Positions 38,092 through 48,065 of a stretch of DNA of 51,940 nucleotides are shown here, piece by piece. The notes beneath the pieces were generated by a model. That model saw only the letters and a program-made list of their open reading frames with translations, was not told where the DNA came from and ran no database searches. The translations under genes and the position numbers were made by a program. This DNA comes from an uncultured bacterium. GTDB taxonomy: Bacteria; Planctomycetota; Phycisphaerae; Phycisphaerales; UBA1924. How positions within the stretch are numbered: position 1 is the first letter of the stretch; every line of letters begins with the position of its first letter. The stretch spans positions 1-51,940 of the forward strand of contig CAILKP010000035.1 in assembly GCA_903834785.1 (NCBI GenBank), written 5' to 3'.

Positions 38092-39549
38092 CTAGAACCA
38101 ATAGATCGTTCTACAGGTAACCACTTGTGTTGGACTTGGTCCGGGCAAGAGCGGCGGTGTTGTGCTGGGCAGCATCAGTGGTGCAAAGCACGGACCCGGG
38201 TACTCACAAATCTCCCTCTCCAAGAAGAACGGGTCTGGAACAAGGGCGGGAATCGCAGTCGGGGAGCGCCGCCACCAACGGTCTTGTGTGCACCTGCAGA
38301 GGGTGAAGAGGGTCGGGAACGGGTTGGTTCTTGTAGCTGGGCCAGGCGCAACGGTGACACAGGTCCAGCTGGTGGGCCAGATACCGGGCACGATGAACGG
38401 AAGAAAGTTGGGTGCCGCTGGGGCGGGTGCTGCGGGATAACCAGCCGGCGGTGTTGCATGCCATGTCGGCGCCGCCACAAACGTACACCCCATACTGCTG
38501 ACCATCCGATGCGCATACGGCGCGCTCGCCTCGCCGTGCAGCGCCAGCAGGCCGCTCGCATCCAGCGGCGTGCCCAGCTTCACCGGTGTGGTCACCGCAC
38601 CCGTCGTCGCATCCACCAGCACCGCGCAGTCGCTCAGTCCCACGTACACCGTCGGCAACTGGCCGTACACGCCAAAGAGTGCGTCCATTCGCTCCACCGC
38701 ATCAACACCAACGCCCGCTTGGCCCAGCAGTGCGGCCACCGCCGTCGCCACGTTGTTTGCCTTGGTCGCCTGTCCGCCCAGCATCGCTTTGGCTTCCGTG
38801 GCCCCGCTCACCCCGGCCACAAGCCCCGGTGCCTGATTCGTCAGCACCAGCAGCGCGGTGATGCTGTCGGCACTGAGGTTGTCCGCCAGTTCAACGTTTG
38901 CTCCCGCCGCCACCAGCACATCCAGCGGAAGCTTCTCGCTGACCAGCTTGCCATCCTCCGTGTACGTCACCAGCCCGGCCACCATGGACGCGTCCAGAAT
39001 CTTGATCACGTGGGTGGTCGTCCCCGTCGGGTCCGTCACCGGATCGGTCTTGAATCTGAAGTCAACCAGTGCATCCTTGATCGCCTGCCGCTTGGCCGCA
39101 CTGGCGGCATCTGTTCCCGGGTACTCCGCCAGTTGCTTCATGCAGTCGCCATCAGCGATCAGTCCCAGGTTCACCAGTGTTTGCCGTGGGCCGTAGAACG
39201 GATTGAACAGCGGACTGTTCATAGCCGCCGTGCTGAAGGTAAACGTGGTGTTGGCCGCCGTGGGCACCCCTTCCAGCCGGTTCCAGTACGTCTGACCCCA
39301 CTGCATCATCTCCGCCTGCTGGGCGGCAGTCAGCGTGCCGCCGAACACCGGATCCGGCGTCAGTGCCGAGGCCGTGGTGGTGGTCATCGCCGTGCCTGCC
39401 AGCACCGCCACGCCAATCCCCGCCGCCGTCACGGTGCCCAAACCCCCGATACTGCCAACGGCAACGCCGAGCAACGCCCCCAAAACCCGACCCACGCCAC
39501 GCCGTGGCGCGCGACAACCCCAGCCACCTGAAACACTTCTCGCATTCAT
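38092..39549 (-). CDS. Exported protein of unknown function with Pro/Cys-rich tail
   Basis: The 485-residue product starts at the ATG at 39549, preceded by GGGAG six bases upstream. An Arg-rich n-region (RAPRRGVGR) and a long hydrophobic Gly/Val/Ala stretch (LGALLGVAVGSIGGLGTVTA) suggest a signal peptide or anchor. The middle (about 70-370) is Ala/Leu-rich and looks helical, with LTAAQQAEMMQWGQTYW near the start and no enzymatic motif. The last ~110 residues are rich in Pro, Cys, Trp and aromatic residues (WPTSWTCVTVAPGPATRTN, LFTLCRCTQDRWW, PCFAPLMLP), ending TIYWF. I do not recognise the family. The product may be a disulfide-stabilised surface protein. A 472-base spacer separates it from the divergent hydrolase. 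Confidence 0.7.
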   Translation of the reverse strand: MNARSVSGGWGCRAPRRGVGRVLGALLGVAVGSIGGLGTVTAAGIGVAVLAGTAMTTTTASALTPDPVFGGTLTAAQQAEMMQWGQTYWNRLEGVPTAANTTFTFSTAAMNSPLFNPFYGPRQTLVNLGLIADGDCMKQLAEYPGTDAASAAKRQAIKDALVDFRFKTDPVTDPTGTTTHVIKILDASMVAGLVTYTEDGKLVSEKLPLDVLVAAGANVELADNLSADSITALLVLTNQAPGLVAGVSGATEAKAMLGGQATKANNVATAVAALLGQAGVGVDAVERMDALFGVYGQLPTVYVGLSDCAVLVDATTGAVTTPVKLGTPLDASGLLALHGEASAPYAHRMVSSMGCTFVAAPTWHATPPAGYPAAPAPAAPNFLPFIVPGIWPTSWTCVTVAPGPATRTNPFPTLFTLCRCTQDRWWRRSPTAIPALVPDPFFLEREICEYPGPCFAPLMLPSTTPPLLPGPSPTQVVTCRTIYWF

Positions 39550-40021
39550 ACTGAACTCCCAGCAAACCCTGCGGTAAAACGTACCGCGCCGTTCCCGAAA
39601 GTCGTTCCGGGCGCCGTCCCGGGAGCGATCCCGAGAATCTACTTCGTTCAGTCTACCTGATTTCACTCTCGCTGCAACGCAATTCCGAAAATGCGATCAA
39701 CATCTGGGGGTTGTTCGAGCGCGACCCGCCTTGGCCGCGTCCATTCGCCGCTTTCCATCAGATTCAAGCGGACAACTCACCGCACATGTGATCTGTCACG
39801 CTCCGCGAATCCCCAGTTCCCGGGAATCTCTTTCCGCATTCCTCGGCTGGTCTGCCGCTCGGCGTGCGGCGTGCTCAGCTCGCACTGGCGGCTGGCTCCC
39901 GGCGGCTTGTGACGCGATTGCACGCGGCCTTCGGTGTTACAGTCGTTCCGTCGTCGCAGGCGTTGATCGTCCGGCAGTCCGCGTGTTTCTCACTCGCTTC
40001 AGCCACGTACCCCCATCTCCC
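39550..40021. other. Divergent spacer, no gene seen
   Basis: This 472-base region separates two divergent genes. It holds a TTCCCGGGAA palindrome (39817-39826) and CCCGGGAGCGATCCCGAG near 39619, neither with a recognised role. An open frame runs through the right half into the hydrolase gene, but the sequence there does not look coding. No RNA gene is recognised. Confidence 0.45.
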
Positions 40022-41236
40022 ATGCCCCACCATCTCCTGCCCGCACTCACCGTTGCGCTCCTCACCGCCGCCGCCTCCGGAGCGCCCTTCCCAGCCGATC
40101 ATCCCGCCGACCGCACGCGCGATATCCCCGCCTACACCGTCTACGCCCCGGCTGATGCCGACACTGCCAAGACCTACCCCGTCATCCTCCACCTGCCGCC
40201 CGGCCCGCAGACCGCCGACATCGCCCGCTCAGTGGGTGACAGCTTCCGCAGCGAGGTCACCAAACGCGGCTGGGTCATGATCGTCCCTCGCCCCACGCTC
40301 AGCCCCGGCACCACCAACCCGCTGCTGTTTGAGAAGGCCAACACCGAGCTCGCCGGCCTGGTCCGCCACCTCGATACCTGGCTCCGCCCCGAAGGCGGCA
40401 AGTTCTACATCATCGGTGCCAGCAACGGCGGCGTCTCGGCCGTCCGCTTCGGGCTCGACATGCCGGACCGCACCGCCGCACTTGTGGCCTTTCCCGGTGC
40501 CATGCCCCCCGCGCTGCCCAAGACCGACACGGCCAAACTCAAGGGCTTCCCCATCCGGCTCTTCGTCGGTGAGACCGACTCCGCCCAGTGGCGCGATGCC
40601 GCCCGCTTCCTGGATGAAGCCGCCAAGATCAACGACCTCGACCTCACCGCCACCACCGTCCCTGCCGAGGGCCACGTTATCCGCTCACTCACCCCCGCCC
40701 GCATTATGGACGACCTCGCCGCCATCCGCAGCAAGACCACCGGCACGCAACCCGTACCTACCCCGGCAACTGCACCCGCCGCCGCCCAACCCGCCGCACC
40801 CGCCACCCAGGCCGTCCTGGCCCGGCTCGATGAACTCCACGCCGCGGCCAGCTCCGCATTCAAAGTCGGCCCCGCCGCGTTTGACCGCTACTTCGCCTGC
40901 TTCACGCCCACCGCCGTCTTCATCGGTACCGATGCCTCCGAGCGCTGGACCATCGACCAGTTCAAGGCCTACACCAAGCCCCTGTTCGATCAGAAAAAGG
41001 GCTGGACCTACACCCCGCGCCCCGATGCCCGCCACATCGACCTCGCCCCCGACGGCCAGACCGCCTGGTTCGATGAACTCCTGGATCACGCCAAATACGG
41101 CACAACCCGCGGCACCGGCGTCCTCATCCGCTCCAATGACACGTGGCTCATCGCCCAGTACCACCTGACCATCCCCATCCCCAACGAACAGGCCGACCGC
41201 ATCACCAAAATGATCAAGGCCGCCGAAAAGAAGTAA
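40022..41236 (+). CDS. Exported alpha/beta hydrolase fused to a SnoaL-like domain
   Basis: The 404-residue product has a signal peptide (LLPALTVALLTAAASGAP). Residues ~30-235 form an alpha/beta-hydrolase-like domain of the esterase/PHB-depolymerase type: YPVILHLPPG, the nucleophile elbow IIGASNGGVSAVR (G-x-S-x-G with Ser as nucleophile) and GHVIRS with the likely catalytic His. A Pro/Ala/Thr-rich linker (about 245-265) leads to a ~130-residue SnoaL_3/NTF2-like domain (LDELHAAASS, YFACFTPTAVFIGTDASERWT, FKAYTKPLF, TAWFDELLDHAKYG, GTGVLIRSNDTWLIAQYHLTIPIPNE). Such C-terminal domains are widespread, and the cone may bind a small ligand. The fusion is unusual. The ATG at 40022 is chosen for the signal peptide. 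Confidence 0.85.
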   Translation: MPHHLLPALTVALLTAAASGAPFPADHPADRTRDIPAYTVYAPADADTAKTYPVILHLPPGPQTADIARSVGDSFRSEVTKRGWVMIVPRPTLSPGTTNPLLFEKANTELAGLVRHLDTWLRPEGGKFYIIGASNGGVSAVRFGLDMPDRTAALVAFPGAMPPALPKTDTAKLKGFPIRLFVGETDSAQWRDAARFLDEAAKINDLDLTATTVPAEGHVIRSLTPARIMDDLAAIRSKTTGTQPVPTPATAPAAAQPAAPATQAVLARLDELHAAASSAFKVGPAAFDRYFACFTPTAVFIGTDASERWTIDQFKAYTKPLFDQKKGWTYTPRPDARHIDLAPDGQTAWFDELLDHAKYGTTRGTGVLIRSNDTWLIAQYHLTIPIPNEQADRITKMIKAAEKK

Positions 41237-41260
41237 GCGACCCCCATCGAAGCCCAAAGC

Positions 41261-41440
41261 GCCCCATTGGAGCCCGAAGCGGAAGCGCCCGGGCCGGTGC
41301 AACACCGGCACGTTCCCCAAACTGCCCACTCCCACGAAGCTGATTGTGCCCAGCAAGCGCAACGCACGTTCGTGAGCGCGATCACTCAAACTTGCGCAGC
41401 AGCGCTCACCATCCCTTCGCTTCCGCTCGGGCTCCTATTC
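41261..41440. repeat. Dispersed intergenic repeat, copy D with both inverted arms
   Basis: The left arm (ATTGGAGCCCGAAGCGGAAG, near 41266-41285) and the right arm (41412-41440, whose reverse complement reads ATAGGAGCCCGAGCGGAAG) form imperfect terminal inverted repeats about 180 bases apart. The left 92 bases match copy A. The right arm matches copies B and C. It lies between convergent genes. No open frame of significance is inside, so it looks like a non-coding mobile-element remnant or intergenic repeat. Confidence 0.65.
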
Positions 41441-41457
41441 CCGCGCGACTTCCCCCC

Positions 41458-42408
41458 TCACCGCGGCCCATTCGCCCAGCCATACTGCCGCACCGTCGCT
41501 GGCCAGCTCGGTGCCACCTGGAACCAGCCCAGCGCTGCCTGAGCGGTCGGTTTGCCCTTGGCCCACAGGTCATTGCCCGTGAAGTTGCCCGTCTCGTTCT
41601 CCAGTTCCGCCTTGCCGCCGCGCGGGAACTCCGACAGCTCTACATCGCCATTGGCGTACGCGACGTAGCCCTTGCCGCCGTGCCGGTTGCTGATGCGGTC
41701 CCAGTTGCTCCACAGCCCGTCCGGGCCGTTGGCGTTGTAGTACTTGCTGTCTTCTTCCATGAACGCCGGCACAAACCGCAGCGGCCTCATGTTGGCCAGC
41801 AGCGGCTGCACCGGCCGCGGCGCGGTGGCCTGATAGCTCGTGCAGTTCTTGTCCCACGCAAACCGCGTCGGGGTGTCCACCTTCACGCCGCTGGCACCCG
41901 TCACCATCGTGTAGTCAAAGTTCAGTGCACGCTCCGACAGAAACGTGTTAAACAGCGCCCGCTGCGCCTGCCCGCTGGGCGAGTTCCAGTACCCGTTGCT
42001 CAGGTCCAGGTTCGCGCTGACCAGGTTGCGCCGCTGGTTCGTCGGGCACTCAAAGATCTTGTCGACATTGGCCAGGTAGCCGAACGCCGGCCCGGGCACA
42101 TACGGATTCGTCGTCGCGTTGCCCGCCACCCGCGGGTTCTGCGCCTGAACGTACCAGTACCGGATCGACGGCACCGAGGCCGGGTCAGGTCCCGACTCCC
42201 AGATCTGACCTTTAAAGTCCAGCGCATAGCCCTGCATGCCCAGCGCGACTTGCTTCATGTTCGTCATGCACTTGACGCTGCGGCTGGCCTCCCTGGCCTT
42301 GCCCAGCGACGGCAGCAGAATCGCCACCAGCAGCGCGATGATCGCGATCACCACCAATAGTTCGATCAGTGTGAAGCCGCGGCCATCTCGGGGGGTGCCA
42401 CCGTTCAT
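41458..42408 (-). CDS. Pseudopilin-like protein with prepilin N-terminal motif
   Basis: The 316-residue product starts at the ATG at 42408. An 11-residue leader ([10 protein letters not shown]) precedes the cleavage/methylation motif G-FTLIELL, and the hydrophobic helix runs [23 protein letters not shown]. The family-typical helix continuation ([21 protein letters not shown]) follows, then an extended beta-rich globular domain with ECPTNQRRN (conserved cysteine) and a late [16 protein letters not shown] segment, the equivalent of the H-X9-DG signature. It should be processed by a prepilin peptidase and take part in a type II-like or pilus-like assembly. No secretion ATPase is adjacent. Upstream, CCCCGC (42508-42513) and GCGGGG (42518-42523) can form a small hairpin. 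Confidence 0.88.
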   Translation of the reverse strand: MNGGTPRDGRGFTLIELLVVIAIIALLVAILLPSLGKAREASRSVKCMTNMKQVALGMQGYALDFKGQIWESGPDPASVPSIRYWYVQAQNPRVAGNATTNPYVPGPAFGYLANVDKIFECPTNQRRNLVSANLDLSNGYWNSPSGQAQRALFNTFLSERALNFDYTMVTGASGVKVDTPTRFAWDKNCTSYQATAPRPVQPLLANMRPLRFVPAFMEEDSKYYNANGPDGLWSNWDRISNRHGGKGYVAYANGDVELSEFPRGGKAELENETGNFTGNDLWAKGKPTAQAALGWFQVAPSWPATVRQYGWANGPR

Positions 42409-42640
42409 ATTCCCGTAAAATACCACACGCTCCGCCCTGCCGCGAGCAAATTGATCGGGAGAGTTGCCCAGCTTCGCTCCGATGCCGTGTTTCTGGATCG
42501 CTCCATGCCCCGCAATCGCGGGGGTCCGGAGGTGGTTCAACCCCCGCCAACCCGGTCCGAACCCGTTTCCAGCGCCCCTGCGGCCTACATCATGACTCGC
42601 TACGCTATTGCTTGGATTTGTTCGCCTCTGTGCCTCGTTT

Positions 42641-42670
42641 CTGTACCCCTCCGTACCCCTCCGTACCCCT
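42641..42670 (+). repeat. 10-bp tandem repeat just upstream of the aldolase gene
   Basis: Three 10-base units, CTGTACCCCT, CCGTACCCCT and CCGTACCCCT, end 28 bases before the aldolase ATG. This is the most exact of the short-period repeats in the window. Its position in the probable 5' leader makes a regulatory effect possible, but none can be shown. Confidence 0.65.
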
Positions 42671-42698
42671 CTCACTCCATTTTTGACTCGGACCAACC

Positions 42699-43823
<1,125 letters not shown>

Positions 43824-43854
43824 TGCTGTGGGGTGGGGTCAAGCAGGCGCAATG

Positions 43855-43884
43855 AGGCCCCCGGCTCCGGCTGGGGGCCTTTCT
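43855..43884 (+). terminator. Intrinsic terminator after fbaB
   Basis: AGGCCCCCGGC (43855-43865) pairs with GCTGGGGGCCT (43870-43880), an 11-bp stem with one G-T wobble and a four-base TCCG loop, followed by TTCT. The tail is short, but the stem is very stable. It isolates fbaB from the ankyrin/SUKH-like pair. Confidence 0.78.
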
Positions 43885-43910
43885 ATAGACAAGGCCAAAG
43901 GAGGAACGCG

Positions 43911-45422
43911 ATGACGCAAGGCGAAGACAAGCCACATGTGAAGGTACAGCTCTCCGACGAACAGCAACAGCTCGATGATCAACTGGCGGCCGCAGTAGAG
44001 AAGTCAGATCTTCAAGGCATTGATGCAGCAATCGCACAGGGTGCGCAGATCCATCAGCCGGGGCATACGTTGCTTGCGCGGGCGGTGAAGGCGGGTCAGA
44101 CCGCAGTGGTGCGGCACCTGCTTGACCGTGGCTTTACGCTCACGGATGAGTACGCAGTCAGACTTGAGTACGGGTTGGGGTCGCTTGCCATGGCCGCGCA
44201 GGACGAACGCCTTGAGATTCTGGAGCTGCTTCTCGCCCAGCCTGATGCGAGCCGGTTTCTGAATCTTCCACAGAGCGAGTGCGCCTCTTCCGCGAGCGAC
44301 CTCACACCTCTGGCCGCTGCGGCGGAGGGGTGCCAAGCGCGGGTGGTAGAACGGCTTTTGCGGGCGGGAGCCGATGTCGACGCATGGGATGAGTCCCACG
44401 GTGGACCGACACCGCTCTTGGCGCTGCTCCATCAAATCCGGGAGTTGAAGACCGCCACGCTCGAGGGAAGCGGCCGCGACGTTGACGAGCCGAAGCTCGC
44501 TCGCGCGTTTGATTGCCTGCAACTTCTTCTGGCCGCCGGCGCTAACCCGGATCTGCCGAGCACGCTCCGCGAGACCCCGCGCGAGTGTGCTCATGAACTG
44601 ATTGCGCTTGTGGACTGCCCGGAACTCAAGCCGCTCTTGGCCCTCCCGAATGGCGGTATTCAGCAGAAGAGTTCGCAAAGCGAGGCACCGGCGGTAGCGA
44701 GTGCGTTGTACAGCCAGTTCGTCGATGAACTGTTCGGGGAAAACCTGCAAGAAGTTCAGCGGCTCATCGACCTCGGGATTGATCTTCATCTCCCCAGATT
44801 GAATCCGATAGCCAATGCTGTCTTGAGCGGCAATGTCGACGTGCTCAGGCTCCTGATCACGCAGGGCTGCACCCTCGAAGCTGAGTACTCCGTTGGTCGA
44901 TTTGATCTGGATCCACCGATCAACGAGGCGGCTCAATCCGAAGACACGACGATGTTGAAAGTCCTCTTGGCAATGCCGGATGCCAAGGTGTACATCGATG
45001 TCTTTCAATCGACGCTTGATTGGACCGCGCTTCACGGTGCGACTGCTTCAGGAAATGTCGAGGCGGTGTGCCTGCTCTTGGCCGCAGGTGCAAACGTCAA
45101 CGCGCACGCGGGAGCTCGCGCCGGCAGTACGCCGCTCGCTATCGCGATCGACCGTGACCATCCCACAATCGTGAAGTTGCTGCTCGAAGCCGGCGCGGAC
45201 CCGGATATCCCGGGCTGGATGTGGATCACGGCACGCGATCGCGCCGCGAAGGCCTCACCTGAGATTCAAAGCCTCATCAATGCAGTCCCGGCAAAGTCCA
45301 AAGCCATTTACGATGAGTACCACCGTTGCACTCGTGAAGGACGAAAGTTCTCGGGCCTCCTTCCGTACGACGATTTCGGCCGCCCGACGAACCCACCCCA
45401 CCACTCCGAGTCGCAACTGTGA
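43911..45422 (+). CDS. Ankyrin-repeat protein, immunity-like
   Basis: The 503-residue, apparently cytoplasmic product is made of ankyrin repeats in two arrays (about 30-235 and 270-470). Clear repeat cores include LARAVKAGQTAVVRHLLDRG, LTPLAAAAEGCQARVVERLL, DVLRLLITQG, TALHGATASGNVEAVCLLLA and STPLAIAIDRDHPTIVKLLL followed by EAGADPDIPG. There is no signal peptide. The ATG follows a perfect AGGAGG at 43899-43904, rare in this window, and codon use is less GC-biased than in neighbours, suggesting transfer. Its stop overlaps the next gene's GTG (GTGA), so the two proteins are made together. Ankyrin proteins act as immunity proteins in some polymorphic toxin systems; that role here is inference. 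Confidence 0.85.
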   Translation: MTQGEDKPHVKVQLSDEQQQLDDQLAAAVEKSDLQGIDAAIAQGAQIHQPGHTLLARAVKAGQTAVVRHLLDRGFTLTDEYAVRLEYGLGSLAMAAQDERLEILELLLAQPDASRFLNLPQSECASSASDLTPLAAAAEGCQARVVERLLRAGADVDAWDESHGGPTPLLALLHQIRELKTATLEGSGRDVDEPKLARAFDCLQLLLAAGANPDLPSTLRETPRECAHELIALVDCPELKPLLALPNGGIQQKSSQSEAPAVASALYSQFVDELFGENLQEVQRLIDLGIDLHLPRLNPIANAVLSGNVDVLRLLITQGCTLEAEYSVGRFDLDPPINEAAQSEDTTMLKVLLAMPDAKVYIDVFQSTLDWTALHGATASGNVEAVCLLLAAGANVNAHAGARAGSTPLAIAIDRDHPTIVKLLLEAGADPDIPGWMWITARDRAAKASPEIQSLINAVPAKSKAIYDEYHRCTREGRKFSGLLPYDDFGRPTNPPHHSESQL

Positions 45423-46282
45423 AACGCTCCATCGACACTGCCACGCGGCGAGCGATCCGCGACCGCCTCGGCATCGAGCCGCCGCGTGATTTCATGAAAC
45501 TACTCGCTGTGGCGTGCAAGTACAGCGTTCGGCCCGCGCGCCTTTCGGCTTCACTTTACCCGGTCCTCGGCCACGACCTCGCCGGGCCGTGGCTGACCCC
45601 GTTGGGCGTGCGCGGGGAAACCTACAGCGCGACCGGTTATTGCAACTGGCCGCCGGAGATCGTCCCTATTCTCTCTCTGGGGTGCGACGGCCAGCACGCC
45701 GGCTTCGTCGTCACCACGCCGGAACTGCCGGCCAAGGACTACCCGCTCGCATCCTTTTGCCCGATGGATAGCGACGGTGCGGTATACGAGGGGGCCACCT
45801 TTGCTTCCGGGCTCGCGCGACTCATCGCCCAGAACCTGCACTTCGCCAGCGAATACCGCGGCCTGAATCCAGCCGATCAGCCCATGCTCGATGATCTCAT
45901 CCGATCGCTCGCGCTGAAGCTGCCCGGGCCAAAGACCATGTTCGCCGCGCGCTGGAGCAGGGTCGTGCCTCCGGGTTACGCGTACCTTCCAACTCCGGAT
46001 CGTCTCGGCGTGATCGCCCCGGCCGAAACCATCCGCCCGCCACGGATCCCGCTCTCGCCGAACAAGCTCACGACCGAGCTCGCGATCGAGTACGCCAAAC
46101 GCGCAGCAGCCCGCGGCCTCTTCGGCAGCGCGCTGTGCGTGCTCAAACACGCGTACTGGCACCATGGTGCTGGTGCCGATGGTGTGCGGCTGGCGCTGGC
46201 AATGGCCCGTAGCTATGAACAGCTGAAGCGCCCGATGTTCGCTGCGATAGCGCGCGCTCAGGCCCGGAGTTGGCGGAAGTAG
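45419..46282 (+). CDS. SMI1/KNR4 (SUKH)-like protein, probable immunity-type
   Basis: The 287-residue product starts at a GTG overlapping the ankyrin gene's stop. The middle part (about residues 75-140) looks SUKH-like: PEIVPILSLGCDGQHAGFVV, then ELPAKDYPLASFCPMDSDGAVYEG and LARLIAQNLHF. This is the pattern of an acidic/aromatic core around a 'GxDGxHxGF' turn that I associate with SMI1/KNR4-type immunity proteins. The C-terminal ~80 residues are helical and TPR-like (LAIEYAKRAAARGLFGSALCVLKHAY). No signal peptide is seen. Paired with an ankyrin protein and lacking a neighbouring toxin, it suggests an orphan immunity locus. The family call is from motif memory and could be wrong. Confidence 0.55.
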   Translation: MKRSIDTATRRAIRDRLGIEPPRDFMKLLAVACKYSVRPARLSASLYPVLGHDLAGPWLTPLGVRGETYSATGYCNWPPEIVPILSLGCDGQHAGFVVTTPELPAKDYPLASFCPMDSDGAVYEGATFASGLARLIAQNLHFASEYRGLNPADQPMLDDLIRSLALKLPGPKTMFAARWSRVVPPGYAYLPTPDRLGVIAPAETIRPPRIPLSPNKLTTELAIEYAKRAAARGLFGSALCVLKHAYWHHGAGADGVRLALAMARSYEQLKRPMFAAIARAQARSWRK

Positions 46283-46402
46283 CCGAAGTATCCCGCCAGC
46301 ACGCTCAATACCGGCAATTTCACCTCCGACTGCACCGTCACCGCCCCCAAACGCATTGCCCACTAGACAGCCGCCGGGGGGAGATCGCGCCAACACTTGC
46401 CG

Positions 46403-47995
46403 ATGCCCCTCGCCACCAGCCGCTCACCACGTGCTCGACAGTTCCTGCCGCTCCTGCTTGCCGCCGCTGCAGTCAGCTCCCAGGCCCACGCCGGGGTAGC
46501 TGGTACCGCGGCCGCAGTTGCCGACGGCACCAACGCCGCGCTCCCAGCGCCCACGCTGTGCTTGGCACTCAATGCCAAGCTTGATGCCGCCGAGCGCGAG
46601 AACCGCGTCATCGCCATCACCGGTGGCACCATCATCACCGCTGCGGGCCCGGTGATCTCCGACGGTGTGCTACTGATCCGTGCGGGCAAGCTCATCGCCG
46701 TCGGCGCGCGGGCGGAGGTGGCCGTGCCGACCGACGCGTACACCATCGATGCTTCCGGCAAGACCATCATGCCCGGCCTGGTCGACACGCACAGCCACAT
46801 CGGCGGCGTGGCGGGGGCCGACAGTTCCGGCACCATCCAGCCCGATGTGCGCGTGTACGACTCGATCAACATCAGTGATCCGGGCTTCCGCCGTGCGGCG
46901 GCGGGCGGCATCACGACGATGAACATCATGCCCGGCTCGGGCCACCTGCTCTCGGGCCAGACGGTGTACGTCAAGAACAAGCGCATCCCCGGTGCACCCA
47001 AGGACTCGCCCAATCACATCGCCCGGGTTGAGGATCTCGCCTTCACCTTCCCCGAAGGCACGCCCGCCGGCGGCATGAAAATGGCCAACGGCACGAACCC
47101 GATGCGTGAGCCGCCCTTTGCCGGCACCCGCGGCAAGGCCGCCGCGATGGTGCGCCAGAGCTACATCAAGGTCCAGGAGTACCGCCAGAAGTTCGCCGAT
47201 GCCATGAAGCCGGCCGCCGCACCCGCGGCCGGTGCGGCAAATGCGCTGGCCGTCTCGGTGCTCGACACCGACAAACTCCCGCCGCGTGATCTGGCGATGG
47301 AGGGCCTGGTTGATGTGCTCACCGGCAAGCGCATCGTGCACCACCACACGCACCGGGCCGACGACCTGATGACGGTGCTGCGGCTGGCCGAGGAGTTCAA
47401 GTTCACCACGGTCCTGCACCACGTTTCAGAGGCCTGGGCCGTGGCCGACGAGATCGCCGCCGCACAGAAGGCCGGCCGCACGCTGGGTTGCTCTGTGATC
47501 CTCGTTGATTCGCCCGGTGGCAAGCTGGAAGCCAGCGGCATGAAGTCCGAAACCGCGGCGATCCTCAATGCCGCGGGCGTGCGCGTGGCGTTCCATACCG
47601 ATGACTACATCACCGACTCGCGGATGTTCCTGCGGATGGCCGCCCTGGGCGTGCGCGCCGGCCTGCCGCGGGATGCGGCGTTTAAGGCCCTGACCATCCA
47701 CGGTGCAGAGATGATGGGCCTTGAAGGGCGTGTGGGCTCGCTGGTGCCGGGTAAAGATGCGGACTTTGTCATTCTCTCCGGCGACCCGCTGAGCGTGTAC
47801 ACCAAGGTGGAGCGGACCTTCGTTGATGGCCGCTGCATCTTCGACCTGGCCGATCCGGCTGACCGCACGTTTGCCGTCGGCGGCTATGGCGCGGGGTCCG
47901 ACACGGCGCCGTACCTGTGCTGCCAGCGGTCCGACGCGTGGACCTGGCGCAGCGGCAGCAGCGGGGCAGCCAGCGGCGGCGATGATGCCCGCTGA
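46403..47995 (+). CDS. Exported amidohydrolase, imidazolonepropionase-like
   Basis: The 530-residue product has a signal peptide (QFLPLLLAAAAVSSQAHA), then an amidohydrolase-superfamily fold. The N-terminal beta-sandwich contains AITGGTIITAAGPVISDGVLLI. The metal motif is His130-x-His132 in IMPGLVDTHSHIGG. Later metal-site candidates are IVHHHTHRADDLM and TVLHHVSEA, and the catalytic Asp is probably in VAFHTDDYITDSR. The sequence ends with the typical return to the sandwich: LEGRVGSLVPGKDADFVILSGDPL and VYTKVERTFVDGRCIF. A ~75-residue region after the first metal motif (GTNPMREPPFAGTRGKAAAMVR) is like secreted imidazolonepropionase-type enzymes. The substrate is unknown; peptidase or lactonase activity is possible. 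The ATG at 46403 is used. Confidence 0.9.
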   Translation: MPLATSRSPRARQFLPLLLAAAAVSSQAHAGVAGTAAAVADGTNAALPAPTLCLALNAKLDAAERENRVIAITGGTIITAAGPVISDGVLLIRAGKLIAVGARAEVAVPTDAYTIDASGKTIMPGLVDTHSHIGGVAGADSSGTIQPDVRVYDSINISDPGFRRAAAGGITTMNIMPGSGHLLSGQTVYVKNKRIPGAPKDSPNHIARVEDLAFTFPEGTPAGGMKMANGTNPMREPPFAGTRGKAAAMVRQSYIKVQEYRQKFADAMKPAAAPAAGAANALAVSVLDTDKLPPRDLAMEGLVDVLTGKRIVHHHTHRADDLMTVLRLAEEFKFTTVLHHVSEAWAVADEIAAAQKAGRTLGCSVILVDSPGGKLEASGMKSETAAILNAAGVRVAFHTDDYITDSRMFLRMAALGVRAGLPRDAAFKALTIHGAEMMGLEGRVGSLVPGKDADFVILSGDPLSVYTKVERTFVDGRCIFDLADPADRTFAVGGYGAGSDTAPYLCCQRSDAWTWRSGSSGAASGGDDAR

Positions 47996-48065
47996 GGCCT
48001 TGCCGTTTGCCCGTCAATCGCCACTGCCGTCCCCAGTTGTTCCCGCCTGATACGCTCTTGTGCCC

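Noticed and set aside
42508..42523. CCCCGC-AATC-GCGGGG hairpin upstream of the pseudopilin and aldolase genes
   Set aside because: Six-base stems of this kind are frequent in GC-rich DNA; no T-run or conserved context.
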